From Mitsuokella sp047974105 (GTDB lineage Bacteria; Bacillota; Negativicutes; Selenomonadales; Selenomonadaceae): a stretch of DNA of 64,000 nucleotides. Location: positions 289,867 to 353,866 of the forward strand of contig NZ_JBHYRS010000003.1 in NCBI RefSeq assembly GCF_047974105.1. Reading direction: 5' to 3'. Made by a program: the position numbers and the translations under genes. The notes below the pieces were generated by a model that did not search any database, had not been told where the DNA came from, and saw only the letters and a program-made list of their open reading frames with translations. Positions 1-8,980 of this stretch are shown one piece after another (positions within the stretch are counted from its first letter, which is position 1; each line of letters starts with the position of its first letter).

Positions 1-744
1 CTGTGTGTCGACGCCGATGATGTGAACGGCAGGACTGTGTGTTTCCGTGGCGTCGATGGCACCGAGCGTCATCATGGCACTCGTTACGAAAAGTCCCTGT
101 ATATCAGGATGACGGCGCAGCATTTGCTCACTCTCCGTCGTGGCCTGACGGTATTTCGTCTCATCAGCTTCTACATCAACGAGATGCAGGGCATGGGTCG
201 AAGAGAGATAATCGCGGAACCCTGCTACGCGCTGGATATGGGCATCCTGATTGGCACTGCCGGCAACGATGCCGACTGACGTTCCCACGGGCAGATGTGC
301 CGCCATTTCCTTGGCAGCTGTCTGGCCAATGGCATAGTTATCCGAACCGACATAGGGGATGCCTGCAATCTTTTCGTCAATGGTCAGGAGCGGCAGATTG
401 CGTTCCTGAGCTTCCCTGACCCATTGCTCCGTGTGGTGGATATTGACCGGTGAGACAATCAGGGCATCGATGCCGCCCGCAAGCAGGTCCTCAATGATTT
501 TGTTTTGTTCGTCGTAAGCCGATTCATTTTCCGGTGTCATGACAATCAGACGGATATTTTTTTGCTGGGCAGCCTCCTGCATACTGGAACGGACGGCCAG
601 CCAATGCTCGCTGTCCATGGCTTTGAGTACGACTCCTACGGTGTAAGTAGGACGGGCAATGGTATCTTCATGACTCTGTATGGGCAGAAGCAAGATAAAA
701 ATGCCGGTGAGCAGTGTCATGAAAATCATCATCATAATGCGCAT
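1..744 (-). CDS. Sugar-type periplasmic binding protein, 3' end outside window
   Basis: Read on the minus strand from ATG 744, the frame stays open to the window edge (248 residues so far). A short hydrophobic stretch (about residues 2-21) serves as signal or anchor. YTVGVVLKAMDSEHWLAV follows, the usual first strand and helix of the ribose/galactose/LacI fold, then GIDALIVSPVN, PLLTIDEKI, YVGSDNYAIGQ and VGIVAGSANQDAHIQRVAGF. No helix-turn-helix precedes the fold, so it binds a ligand and is not a repressor. AAGGAGG sits 6 bases before the start. It begins 16 bases after the histidine kinase stop, so the two are probably co-transcribed. The protein may feed a transporter or signal to the kinase. 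Ligand unknown. Confidence 0.8.
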   Translation of the reverse strand, partial: MRIMMMIFMTLLTGIFILLLPIQSHEDTIARPTYTVGVVLKAMDSEHWLAVRSSMQEAAQQKNIRLIVMTPENESAYDEQNKIIEDLLAGGIDALIVSPVNIHHTEQWVREAQERNLPLLTIDEKIAGIPYVGSDNYAIGQTAAKEMAAHLPVGTSVGIVAGSANQDAHIQRVAGFRDYLSSTHALHLVDVEADETKYRQATTESEQMLRRHPDIQGLFVTSAMMTLGAIDATETHSPAVHIIGVDTQ

Positions 745-760
745 CGAATTCCTCCTTGCT

Positions 761-2542
761 TTAAATTTCGTATTCATGGACGTCATGGGAAACAGGCAGG
801 GTGATTTCCGCCTTCGTGAAACTTTTTCCGTCGCTTTCGTAATGAAGACGGGCCTTCTCTCCATAATAAAGATGCAGTCTTTCCATGATGTTATGGACGC
901 CGATGCCCGACAGACCGCCATGGGCAGGAGGTCTGCCGGTCTTGGCTTTGTGCTCAAGTTCTTCGATTTGTTCCGGCGTCATGCCCTGACCGTCATCCCT
1001 GACGATGAGGTGCAGCGCATTTTTTTTGATATAGGCCGTTACTTCGATATGGCAGCAGCTCTGCGTGGCGGAGGGGCCATGCAGGATGCTGTTTTCAACA
1101 AGCGGCTGCAGGAGCATGCGCGGTACAATACAGGCAAGTGTATTGTCTTGGATGGAGAAATGCACGGTAAAGGCATCCATCAGACGGAATTCCTGCAGGG
1201 AAATATAATGGCGCAGGGTGTCAAGCTCTTCGGACAAGGGGCTGAACACGCCGCTGCGGTTGGTGCTGGCGCGCAGGAGCTCGACAAAGTCGGCCAGCAG
1301 CTTGCCGAGATTGCGCGCGCCCTGCATGATGGCGGCAAAACGAATGGCATTGAGCATGTTGTAGATGAAATGCGGGCGAATCTGATACTGCAGGGCCTTG
1401 AGCTCAGCTTCTTTTTTCTGTTCTTTTTCGCTGGCCAGACGCTCGATGAGTTCATGCATTTTCTGCAGCATCTCATTGAAGGAAAGGGCCAGATACGAGA
1501 TTTCATCGCTGCCAGTCACTGGGGCACGTACCGCGAGGTTGCCGCGTCCTGCCTCGTGCATGGCCTCAGCGAGTTCTTCAGCCGGACGCGCCAAACGCAG
1601 GGAAATCCAGTAGAGGAACACGGCCGACAACAGCAGCAGAACGAGTGCGGAAAGAACGCAGAGCACCTGCATCTGTATGATTTGGGCGTGAAAATCATGT
1701 TGGGATTTTATCAGGCAGAAGACATCTCCGGAAAAAGGCAGGGACAGCCAGACGGCAAAATAATCCTGATTGTGCAGATGGAGAGAAGTCTGTCCGTCGG
1801 GATTTTGGGCAATCTTGTCGTGGAGAATGGTCTGAACGGGGCCCGCCTCGTCATCATCGAGGCTGCCGCTCAGGAGTGTGCCGTCGGCTTGATAAAGCAG
1901 GACGGCACTTTCTTTTTTCTGTACGATAGGCGCAAGGTAGGCATAATAAAGTCTGCGCTCACTGCATGACGTTGTCAGATAGGCAAGGAGCTGTCCGTCT
2001 TTATCGTATACAGGCTGATGATAAAGATAGACTTTCTGCGGTGCCGCGCCAATGAGGTCCTCACCAAGGAAGGGCTGGCGCCCTTGCTGCTGGCTGATGG
2101 TATCGAGCCACATCTTTCCTTCATTATAAGGATCAAGCATAACAGTGGAATGGTATTCATCCGAGCGAATCAACCGGCCCGAAGCGGGTTCATAGAGGCT
2201 GATGCGGTCAATCTGGGCATTGCGGTTTTGGTAGTCACGCAGGATAGCTGCGATTTCTTTGGCAGTCTCGGATGACTGGCTGTCAGCCGCGGAGAGTTTT
2301 TCACGCAGCGTCATATCAAACGCCGCATCTGCCGTGGTCTGATAGAGGGCCTGCCAGCCGCTGTCGACAAGCGCGCCGTTGGCCCTGGCCTGTTCATAGA
2401 CGGCATCGGCGTATTCTTGTTCGAAGAAAGAAAGTGAACGCTGTTGGAAAAAGATGGAGATGACCAATATGACAAGAAAGTTCAGCAGCATGACCGCGGC
2501 AAATGTGCGGATGCGTAAATTGTCACGGATAAAATGTTCCAT
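761..2542 (-). CDS. Membrane sensor histidine kinase, YesM/LytS-like
   Basis: 593 residues. One membrane segment lies near residues 12-32, an extracytoplasmic sensing region follows to about 285, and a second membrane segment lies near 287-312. A HAMP linker comes next (RLARPAEELAEAMHEAGRGN). The kinase domain carries QIRPHFIYNMLNAIR, whose His is the phosphorylation site of the His_kinase (PF06580) family, then the ATP-binding boxes NSILHG, RDDGQGM and GIGVHNIMERL. Such kinases usually pair with an AraC-type response regulator and control sugar uptake. No regulator is seen here, but the gene runs leftward into a sugar-binding protein gene, so one may lie beyond the edge. Start ATG 2542 is the first in frame. 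Signal unknown. Confidence 0.88.
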   Translation of the reverse strand: MEHFIRDNLRIRTFAAVMLLNFLVILVISIFFQQRSLSFFEQEYADAVYEQARANGALVDSGWQALYQTTADAAFDMTLREKLSAADSQSSETAKEIAAILRDYQNRNAQIDRISLYEPASGRLIRSDEYHSTVMLDPYNEGKMWLDTISQQQGRQPFLGEDLIGAAPQKVYLYHQPVYDKDGQLLAYLTTSCSERRLYYAYLAPIVQKKESAVLLYQADGTLLSGSLDDDEAGPVQTILHDKIAQNPDGQTSLHLHNQDYFAVWLSLPFSGDVFCLIKSQHDFHAQIIQMQVLCVLSALVLLLLSAVFLYWISLRLARPAEELAEAMHEAGRGNLAVRAPVTGSDEISYLALSFNEMLQKMHELIERLASEKEQKKEAELKALQYQIRPHFIYNMLNAIRFAAIMQGARNLGKLLADFVELLRASTNRSGVFSPLSEELDTLRHYISLQEFRLMDAFTVHFSIQDNTLACIVPRMLLQPLVENSILHGPSATQSCCHIEVTAYIKKNALHLIVRDDGQGMTPEQIEELEHKAKTGRPPAHGGLSGIGVHNIMERLHLYYGEKARLHYESDGKSFTKAEITLPVSHDVHEYEI

Positions 2543-2585
2543 CAGCAGTCATCTTCTTTCGTTAAATACATAAGAGCAAAAAGAA

Positions 2586-2613
2586 GCGGCTGACAATTGG
2601 GGGAGTCAGCCGC
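2586..2613. other. Perfect 9-bp hairpin in the kinase leader
   Basis: GCGGCTGAC (2586-2594) and GTCAGCCGC (2605-2613) are perfect inverted repeats around a 10-base loop. Read toward the kinase on the minus strand, the stem is followed by TTCTTTTTGC. It could be a weak terminator or attenuator ahead of the kinase, or an operator. The rest of 2543-2834 shows no convincing gene. Confidence 0.45.
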
Positions 2614-2834
2614 CAAAGGCAGCCGGGGAAGTGAAAGGATACCGGCTGCGAGGGATCGGATAGTCTATCACCACTATCCACTTTCTTTTTTCGCGTTTGA
2701 ACATGAAAATCCTTCTGGAGACAGAGGATATTTGAAAATTTTCATGAAGGCTGTCCAGCTTTGTTTGCTGATAAAATCATGAAAATATACACGAAAGAGG
2801 ATAAAACTGATATAATGGAACATAACGTTACGCT

Positions 2835-2863
2835 TTGAAACATTTGATGCAGATGTATATAAA
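2835..2863 (+). promoter_or_regulatory. Sigma70-type promoter for small membrane peptide and SLH-Wzi gene
   Basis: TTGAAA (2835-2840), 17 bases, TATAAA (2858-2863). The start site would be near 2870, just ahead of the ribosome binding site of the 34-residue peptide gene. Confidence 0.55.
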
Positions 2864-2886
2864 GCAGGATTGGAGGATTAAGCTGC

Positions 2887-2991
2887 ATGGCAAGTTTTCT
2901 TGAACAGCTGCTGGCCCTTTTGGCTGTAGTTTTTATTTTCGCAGGTACAATTTATGGATACCGCAGCTATCGCAGGAATAAAATGCGTTGA
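2887..2991 (+). CDS. Small single-span membrane peptide, 34 aa
   Basis: ATG 2887 is preceded by GGAGG at 2872-2876, ten bases away. The peptide starts MASFLEQLLALL, continues through a hydrophobic span to about residue 21 (VVFIFAGTIYGY) and ends with a basic tail (YRSYRRNKMR), as expected of a one-pass inner-membrane peptide with a cytoplasmic C-terminus. It lies between a good promoter and the SLH-Wzi gene, whose start is 39 bases downstream, so the two are probably co-transcribed. No family recognised. It may be a small partner of the outer-membrane protein or an unrelated leader peptide. The ribosome binding site and composition make it likely to be translated. Confidence 0.5.
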   Translation: MASFLEQLLALLAVVFIFAGTIYGYRSYRRNKMR

Positions 2992-3030
2992 GTGAACGGG
3001 TGATTCATGGAATACAGGGGGAACAAGGGA

Positions 3031-4575
3031 ATGAAAAAATCATTAGTCATTGGCATGATGGCAGCAGCTGCTTCTGCGGTGACGCCGGGACTGGCCGGAG
3101 CGCAGGCTGTTACGGCAGATGTGCCTGTAGGCAGTGTTTATTATGATTATGTCGATAAGCTCAGCGGCATGGGCTATATCGATTCGCTGCCGGATGGCGC
3201 ACGTCCGTACAGCCGCATGCAGATGGCCAAGTGGGTGCTGCAGGCCGAAGAAAAGGCCAAAGTAAAACCGATGCCGCGGTATTTGGCAGAAGAACTTGCA
3301 ACTCTGCGTGAGTCTTTTGCGGCAGAAGTAGAGACGCTTGAAGGACAGCGCAAACAGGATGATTTAGCGCTGCGTCAGGCTTCAGTGCAGCTCGCGAGCT
3401 ATGACAGTGACCAGTCATCGTATAAACAGAGCCTAAAACGCGGCGACGGTCAGCCGAATGCCCGTTGGCAGCCGTTTGGCAATGGTACGAACGGTTATGA
3501 TTATGCCGACGGCTTCAATGCTGTGGCTAAAGCAGAGGTCTCGGGCAATATCGGCCATCAGACGGCTGTTTCCATGACACCGCGTCTGAGCTTCAATGAT
3601 GATGACGATGCCAAGCTCGCCTTGGAAGAGGGCTATCTCAAGACCAAAACCGGCATTGTCGAATATACGGCGGGCCGTGAGGCACTGAGCTATGGACAGG
3701 GCAAAACAGGCAAGCTTGTTCTTGACAACACGATGAAGCCGCTGACAGCGGTGCAGGTACATCTTGAGGACGATATGCCGGTCCGGGGCTTTTTCCGTTT
3801 CCTTGGCAAACAGAATTACCATGTATTCTATGGCCGGCTGGAAGGAAACCGCAGGGACCGTGCTGTTGGTCATAATGATTACAACCATGCAGGACTTCTT
3901 GGCCTGCGGGCGGATTTCACGCCGTCGAAGGCCTTCACGTTTGGCCTCATGCGTGTGTCGATGCTCGGCGGTGACGGCAATGGTCTCTCGAAGTCGGACT
4001 GGCGCCATTGGTTCACGGGACATAATGATGATGCGGGTGAAGACCGCTGGGATGATATCGCGGGCGGCGATTTCCGCGTGCGTCTGCCGGGCGTGCAGTT
4101 CTACGGCGAAGTTTACGGCGAGGATGCCGGCGGCCTGCAGCCGACAGAGCGCGGCTACCGTTTTGGCACGTACCTGCCGCAGCTCACGAAGGACGGTTCG
4201 TGGGACATGACGATGGAATATGCTTCGACGAATCCGTTCTGGTATGTCCATCAGAAATATCATGATGGCTGGACGTACAGCGATGACATCATCGGTGATT
4301 CGATGGGCAATAATGCCAGAAAGTATTATGTCGGCGTCAACCATTATCTGCCGGGCGAGAACCAGATTGGCGCTTATTTCATGCGCACGGAGTTCGACCG
4401 CAGCACGCTGAACCATCCAAGTGTTTATGAAGCAGCCCTGACGGGACGCGTCAAGCTGCAGGACCACTTCTTTATTGACGGTTCCCTCGGTCTTGCCAAA
4501 ATTGAACACGCAGACTATACGCAGCGCAACGATAAGGATGTTTTTGCAACCGCGACGGCCCGCTGGCAGTATTGA
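3031..4575 (+). CDS. SLH-domain outer-membrane barrel of the Wzi family
   Basis: 514 residues from ATG 3031. This start gives a clean signal peptide (MKKSLVIGMMAAAASAVTPG, cleavage after AGAQA) and has GGGGG upstream. An ATG 24 bases earlier would bury the signal. Residues about 30-72 form a single SLH repeat (DYVDKLSGMGYIDSLPDG, YSRMQMAKWVLQ), which binds peptidoglycan-linked polymer. A short coiled coil follows to about 110, and the rest is a beta-barrel ending in the aromatic RWQY. The barrel has Wzi capsule-assembly features: AGREALSYGQGKTGKLVLD and the late block YHDGWTYSDDIIGDSMGNN. Wzi proteins hold surface polysaccharide at the outer membrane. The SLH part fits the Negativicutes habit of tethering outer-membrane proteins to the wall. 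Rhamnose genes lie nearby. Confidence 0.75.
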   Translation: MKKSLVIGMMAAAASAVTPGLAGAQAVTADVPVGSVYYDYVDKLSGMGYIDSLPDGARPYSRMQMAKWVLQAEEKAKVKPMPRYLAEELATLRESFAAEVETLEGQRKQDDLALRQASVQLASYDSDQSSYKQSLKRGDGQPNARWQPFGNGTNGYDYADGFNAVAKAEVSGNIGHQTAVSMTPRLSFNDDDDAKLALEEGYLKTKTGIVEYTAGREALSYGQGKTGKLVLDNTMKPLTAVQVHLEDDMPVRGFFRFLGKQNYHVFYGRLEGNRRDRAVGHNDYNHAGLLGLRADFTPSKAFTFGLMRVSMLGGDGNGLSKSDWRHWFTGHNDDAGEDRWDDIAGGDFRVRLPGVQFYGEVYGEDAGGLQPTERGYRFGTYLPQLTKDGSWDMTMEYASTNPFWYVHQKYHDGWTYSDDIIGDSMGNNARKYYVGVNHYLPGENQIGAYFMRTEFDRSTLNHPSVYEAALTGRVKLQDHFFIDGSLGLAKIEHADYTQRNDKDVFATATARWQY

Positions 4576-4713
4576 CTGCGTGTACAAGCGCAAATACATG
4601 AATTTCTTTACGCCGGACGCCTGCAGGTGATATAATAAAGCTGTAAATCCGCAGGTATCGAACGTGTCTTTTATATTTGTTGTAACATTGTAAACAAAGT
4701 TTTATAAAGGAGA

Positions 4714-4742
4714 TTGACAGCCGTTCTCCTTTATAGTAAACT
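4714..4742 (+). promoter_or_regulatory. Promoter of the IMP dehydrogenase gene
   Basis: TTGACA (4714-4719), 17 bases, TAAACT (4737-4742). The start site would be near 4749, about 46 bases ahead of the TTG start codon. No guanine riboswitch is evident in this short leader. Confidence 0.45.
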
Positions 4743-4794
4743 AGCAACAATATATCTAAGACAGGTTTCAGTATTCAAGAAAGAAGGGGTTACG

Positions 4795-6300
4795 TTGGCA
4801 TTCTATTTCAAAGAACCATCACACACGTTTGGAGAGTATCTTCTCGTCCCGGGGTATTCCTCGGATAAATGTATCCCGAATAATGTATCTCTTAAGACGC
4901 CGCTTGTGAAGTTCAAGAAGGGTGAAGAGCCGAAGATTTCGATGAACATCCCGATGACGTCTGCTATCATGCAGGCCGTTTCGAACGATACGATGGCCAT
5001 TGCACTGGCAAAAGAGGGCGGCGTATCTTTTATCTACGGTTCGCAGAGCATTGAAGCAGAAGCTGCCATGGTATCCCGCGTCAAGAATTACAAATCTGGC
5101 TTTGTCAGCAGCGATTCGAACATCAAGCCGACGACGACGCTCGGCGAGATTCTCGACCTGCTGCAGAAGACCAGCCATTCCACGATGGCTGTTACGGAAG
5201 ACGGCACGCCGACGGGCAAACTGCTCGGCATCGTGACGAGCCGTGACTACCGCATCTCGCGCATGAGCCTCGATACGCCGGCTTCGTCTTTCATGACGCC
5301 GTTTGAGAAGCTCGTTTATGCCGATGCAGACACGACGTCGCTGACGAAGGCCAATGACCTCATTTGGGAGCACAAGCTCAACATGCTGCCGCTCGTTGAC
5401 AAGAACCAGCGCCTGCGTTACATGGTTTTCCGCAAGGATTACACGGACAACAAAGAAAATGAGCTCGAGCTCATCGATGACAACAAGCGCTACATCGTCG
5501 GTGCCGGCATCAACACGCGCGACTATGCTGAGCGTGTTCCGGCCCTGCTGAAGGCCGGTGCAGATGTCCTCTGCATCGACTCCTCGGAAGGTTTCTCCGA
5601 GTGGCAGCGCATTACGCTTCGTTATATCCACGAGCATTTCGGCAATGACGTCAAAGTCGGCGCCGGCAATGTCGTCGATGCTGAAGGCTTCCGCTTCCTC
5701 GCCGAGGCTGGTGCTGACTTCATCAAAGTCGGTATCGGCGGCGGTTCCATCTGCATCACGCGTGAGACGAAGGGCATTGGCCGCGGCCAGGCTACGGCAC
5801 TCATCGATGTCTGCGCAGAGCGTGACCGTTATTACGAAGAGACGGGCGTTTATATCCCGGTTTGCTCCGATGGCGGTATCGTCCACGACTACCACATGAC
5901 GCTGGCTCTGGCTATGGGTGCAGATTTCCTGATGCTCGGCCGTTACTTCTCGCGCTTCGACGAGAGCCCGACGGATAAAGTCAAAGTCAATGGCACATAC
6001 TACAAAGAGTATTGGGGCGAAGGTTCCAACCGTGCGCGCAACTGGCAGCGCTACGACCTCGGCGGTGCACGCAAGCTGTCGTTCGAGGAAGGCGTTGATT
6101 CCTACGTTCCGTATGCTGGCTCCCTCAAGGACAACGTCAGCACGACGCTCGCCAAAATTCGTTCGACGATGTGCAACTGCGGTGCTCTGACGCTGCCGGA
6201 GCTGCGTGAGAAAGCCAAGATCACGCTCGTTTCGGCAACGAGTATCGTTGAGGGCGGTTCGCACGACGTTATCCTCAAGGATAAATTCGGCCGCGACTAA
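4795..6300 (+). CDS. guaB: IMP dehydrogenase with CBS domains
   Basis: Oxidises IMP to XMP with NAD, the committed step of GMP synthesis, in the cytosol. The best start is TTG 4795 (MAFYFKEPSHTFGEYLLVPG, 501 residues): it has AGAAGGGG just upstream, and the residues an upstream start would add have no family character and overlap the promoter. N-terminal barrel strands (NIPMTSAIMQAVSNDTMAIA) are followed by a CBS pair (about 95-225, with LLGIVTSRDYR and LPLVDKNQRLRYMV). The barrel then resumes with GADVLCIDSSEGFS and the catalytic loop GIGGGSICITRETKGIGRG, whose Cys (about residue 320) forms the thioimidate. CSDGGIVHDYHMTLALAMGAD completes the phosphate site. The gene is monocistronic, with promoter and terminator of its own. 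Confidence 0.92.
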   Translation: MAFYFKEPSHTFGEYLLVPGYSSDKCIPNNVSLKTPLVKFKKGEEPKISMNIPMTSAIMQAVSNDTMAIALAKEGGVSFIYGSQSIEAEAAMVSRVKNYKSGFVSSDSNIKPTTTLGEILDLLQKTSHSTMAVTEDGTPTGKLLGIVTSRDYRISRMSLDTPASSFMTPFEKLVYADADTTSLTKANDLIWEHKLNMLPLVDKNQRLRYMVFRKDYTDNKENELELIDDNKRYIVGAGINTRDYAERVPALLKAGADVLCIDSSEGFSEWQRITLRYIHEHFGNDVKVGAGNVVDAEGFRFLAEAGADFIKVGIGGGSICITRETKGIGRGQATALIDVCAERDRYYEETGVYIPVCSDGGIVHDYHMTLALAMGADFLMLGRYFSRFDESPTDKVKVNGTYYKEYWGEGSNRARNWQRYDLGGARKLSFEEGVDSYVPYAGSLKDNVSTTLAKIRSTMCNCGALTLPELREKAKITLVSATSIVEGGSHDVILKDKFGRD

Positions 6301-6331
6301 GCTCAGCGCTTTTTAGCGAACTGTATAGGAT

Positions 6332-6384
6332 AAAATCCCTGCGGGGCTCTGTGCATCAAGGCACAGGCCTGCAGGGATTTTTTA
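6332..6384 (+). terminator. Intrinsic terminator after guaB
   Basis: AAAATCCCTGC (6332-6342) pairs with GCAGGGATTTT (from 6371), and the 3' arm runs into a T-tract. Confidence 0.85.
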
Positions 6385-6417
6385 TTTCGGAGAGGCTTGC
6401 ACGGTCATCGGAAAAAT

Positions 6418-6447
6418 TCGACAGCCCAGGCAGCGCTATGTTATAAT
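6418..6447 (+). promoter_or_regulatory. Extended -10 promoter of rfbC-rfbA
   Basis: TCGACA (6418-6423), 18 bases, TATAAT (6442-6447), with an upstream TG at 6439-6440 making an extended -10. It drives rfbC and probably rfbA. Confidence 0.65.
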
Positions 6448-6479
6448 GAAACGGTAATCATTGAAGGGGGTCTTTCGTC

Positions 6480-7046
6480 GTGAAAGTTACGGAAACAAAG
6501 CTCAAGGGTGTATATGTGCTGGAGCCACAGGTCTTCGGCGATGCACGCGGCTGGTTCATGGAGAGCTGGTCCAAGCGCAAAATGGAGGAAGCAGGCCTGC
6601 ATGTTGACTTTGTACAGGACAATCAGTCGTATTCTGCGCAGAAGGGCACGCTGCGCGGCCTTCATTATCAGCTCAATCCGATGTGCCAGGCCAAGCTCCT
6701 GCGCGCGACGCGCGGTACGATTTTTGATGTGGCTGTTGATATCCGCAAAGGTTCGCCGCAGTTTGGCCAGTGGGTCGGGGTGGAGCTTTCGGCAGAAAAT
6801 AAGAAGCAGCTCTTTATTCCGCGCGGCTTCGCCCATGGCTTTATCACGCTGACAGACGATGTTGAAGTGCAGTATAAGGCCGACAATTATTATGCACCGG
6901 AATGCGACGGCAATATCCGTTGGGACGACCCCGATATCGGCGTGGCCTGGCCGATTCAGCCGGTGATTCTGTCCGGCAAGGACCAGAAGGCACCATCCTT
7001 AAAAGAGCGCGTGGCAGAGTCGCTGAATTTCGTATACGAGGGCTGA
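6480..7046 (+). CDS. rfbC: dTDP-4-dehydrorhamnose 3,5-epimerase
   Basis: 188 residues from a GTG start at 6480, with GAAGGGGG upstream. It epimerises dTDP-4-keto-6-deoxyglucose at C3 and C5 on the way to dTDP-L-rhamnose, a cytosolic precursor of surface polysaccharide. Family motifs are present: FGDARGWFMESW near the start, FVQDNQSYS, GTLRGLHYQ with the catalytic His, FDVAVDIRKGSP, and IPRGFAHGF. Length is normal for the family (about 180-190). rfbA begins 33 bases downstream, so the two form an operon. The remaining steps (rfbB and rfbD) are not in this window. The rhamnose may go to the polysaccharide anchored by the Wzi-like protein upstream, which is inference. Confidence 0.93.
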   Translation: MKVTETKLKGVYVLEPQVFGDARGWFMESWSKRKMEEAGLHVDFVQDNQSYSAQKGTLRGLHYQLNPMCQAKLLRATRGTIFDVAVDIRKGSPQFGQWVGVELSAENKKQLFIPRGFAHGFITLTDDVEVQYKADNYYAPECDGNIRWDDPDIGVAWPIQPVILSGKDQKAPSLKERVAESLNFVYEG

Positions 7047-7079
7047 CTTTTGGAGAGCCCAAAATGGGGGAAATAAGGA

Positions 7080-7952
<873 letters not shown>

Positions 7953-7954
7953 AT

Positions 7955-7982
7955 AAAAGCTCCCGTTTTGGGGAGCTTTTTT
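7955..7982. terminator. Bidirectional terminator between rfbA and the EamA gene
   Basis: AAAGCTCCC (7956-7964) and GGGGAGCTTT (7970-7979), with A-rich and T-rich flanks, serve both converging genes. Confidence 0.85.
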
Positions 7983-7992
7983 CATGCGAAAT

Positions 7993-8883
7993 TTATTTTT
8001 GTCTGGCCAGGATAATGACGGTGGCGAGGATGCAGATGGTGCCCAAAAGGTCATAGAGGCCGAATGCGATATGCAGCAGGACGACGGACAGCAGGATGGC
8101 AGCGAGCGGTTCGGCCGAGCCGAGAATGCTCGTCTCACTGGGCTGGATGTATTGGAGACTGCCGAGGTAGCAGCCAAAGGCGATGACCGTGCCAAAGAGA
8201 ATGATGTAGGCAAAGAGCAGCAGGGCGGTCAGATCCATCTGTCCCGTGAAATCCCAAGGCCGCGATATGGGCACGAACAGCAGTCCGCCGAGCAGCATGC
8301 CCCAGCCGGTGACGAGTGTCGGACGCCATTTGCAGATGAGTCTTTTGGGCTGGACGGTGTAGAACGCGGCGGCAAACGCGGATAAGAGTCCCCAGAACAG
8401 GGCCGCAGGCGAAATGGCCAAGGCTGCGAGACTGCCGTGGGTCACGAGCAAAAATGTGCCAAGCACGGCGAGAAATACGCAGAGTACCTCGACGGGCTTG
8501 GGCCATTTTTTTGTGCGCAGTGCTGTATAAAAGACAATGACAATCGGCATGAGATACTGGAGAACGGTACCTGTAGCGGCATTGCTGTACTTGATGGCGG
8601 CAAAATACGTGTACTGGACGCCGAGCATGCCGAAAATAGCGAAGGCGACGACTTCAAGGGCATCGCGCTTTTCGCGGAAAACGGTGAGGAGATTTTGGCG
8701 GTAAAAGATGAAATCGCAGAGCAGAAGCAGGGCACCGGAGACGAGCATGCGGACGCCGACGAGCCATTCCGTTGAAAAGCTACAGTCCTGCAGCAGGTAC
8801 TGACCGGCCACGCCGGAACCGCCCCAGAGAATGGCTCCGGTGAGTGCAAGGCAAATGCCTTGACGGCGGGAAGATTGAGACAT
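7993..8883 (-). CDS. EamA-family (DMT superfamily) transporter
   Basis: 296 residues with about ten hydrophobic spans in two EamA halves. The first opens with GICLALTGAILWGGSGVAGQ and the second with SPAALFWGLLSAFAAAFYTV. The second half also contains the family pattern SETSILGSAEPLAAILLS. Members export or import small metabolites such as amino acids or drugs across the inner membrane. The substrate cannot be told from the sequence. GGAAAGGAGCTGCCAAT precedes the ATG. It lies downstream of the AsmA-like gene on the same strand, 97 bases apart, so the two could share a transcript. The plus strand across this gene holds only incidental open frames. Confidence 0.88.
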   Translation of the reverse strand: MSQSSRRQGICLALTGAILWGGSGVAGQYLLQDCSFSTEWLVGVRMLVSGALLLLCDFIFYRQNLLTVFREKRDALEVVAFAIFGMLGVQYTYFAAIKYSNAATGTVLQYLMPIVIVFYTALRTKKWPKPVEVLCVFLAVLGTFLLVTHGSLAALAISPAALFWGLLSAFAAAFYTVQPKRLICKWRPTLVTGWGMLLGGLLFVPISRPWDFTGQMDLTALLLFAYIILFGTVIAFGCYLGSLQYIQPSETSILGSAEPLAAILLSVVLLHIAFGLYDLLGTICILATVIILARQK

Positions 8884-8980
8884 ATTGGCAGCTCCTTTCC
8901 GAGGTGTATTGGCTTATGGGGGTCATTGATAGATTTGATAAATTTCGGGAAGAATTTTGCCTTGTACAACCCGTACGTCC

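Noticed and set aside
680..1969. 429-codon open frame on the plus strand
   Set aside because: It lies opposite the histidine kinase, whose motifs are clear. The product has no family features and the start lacks a ribosome site.
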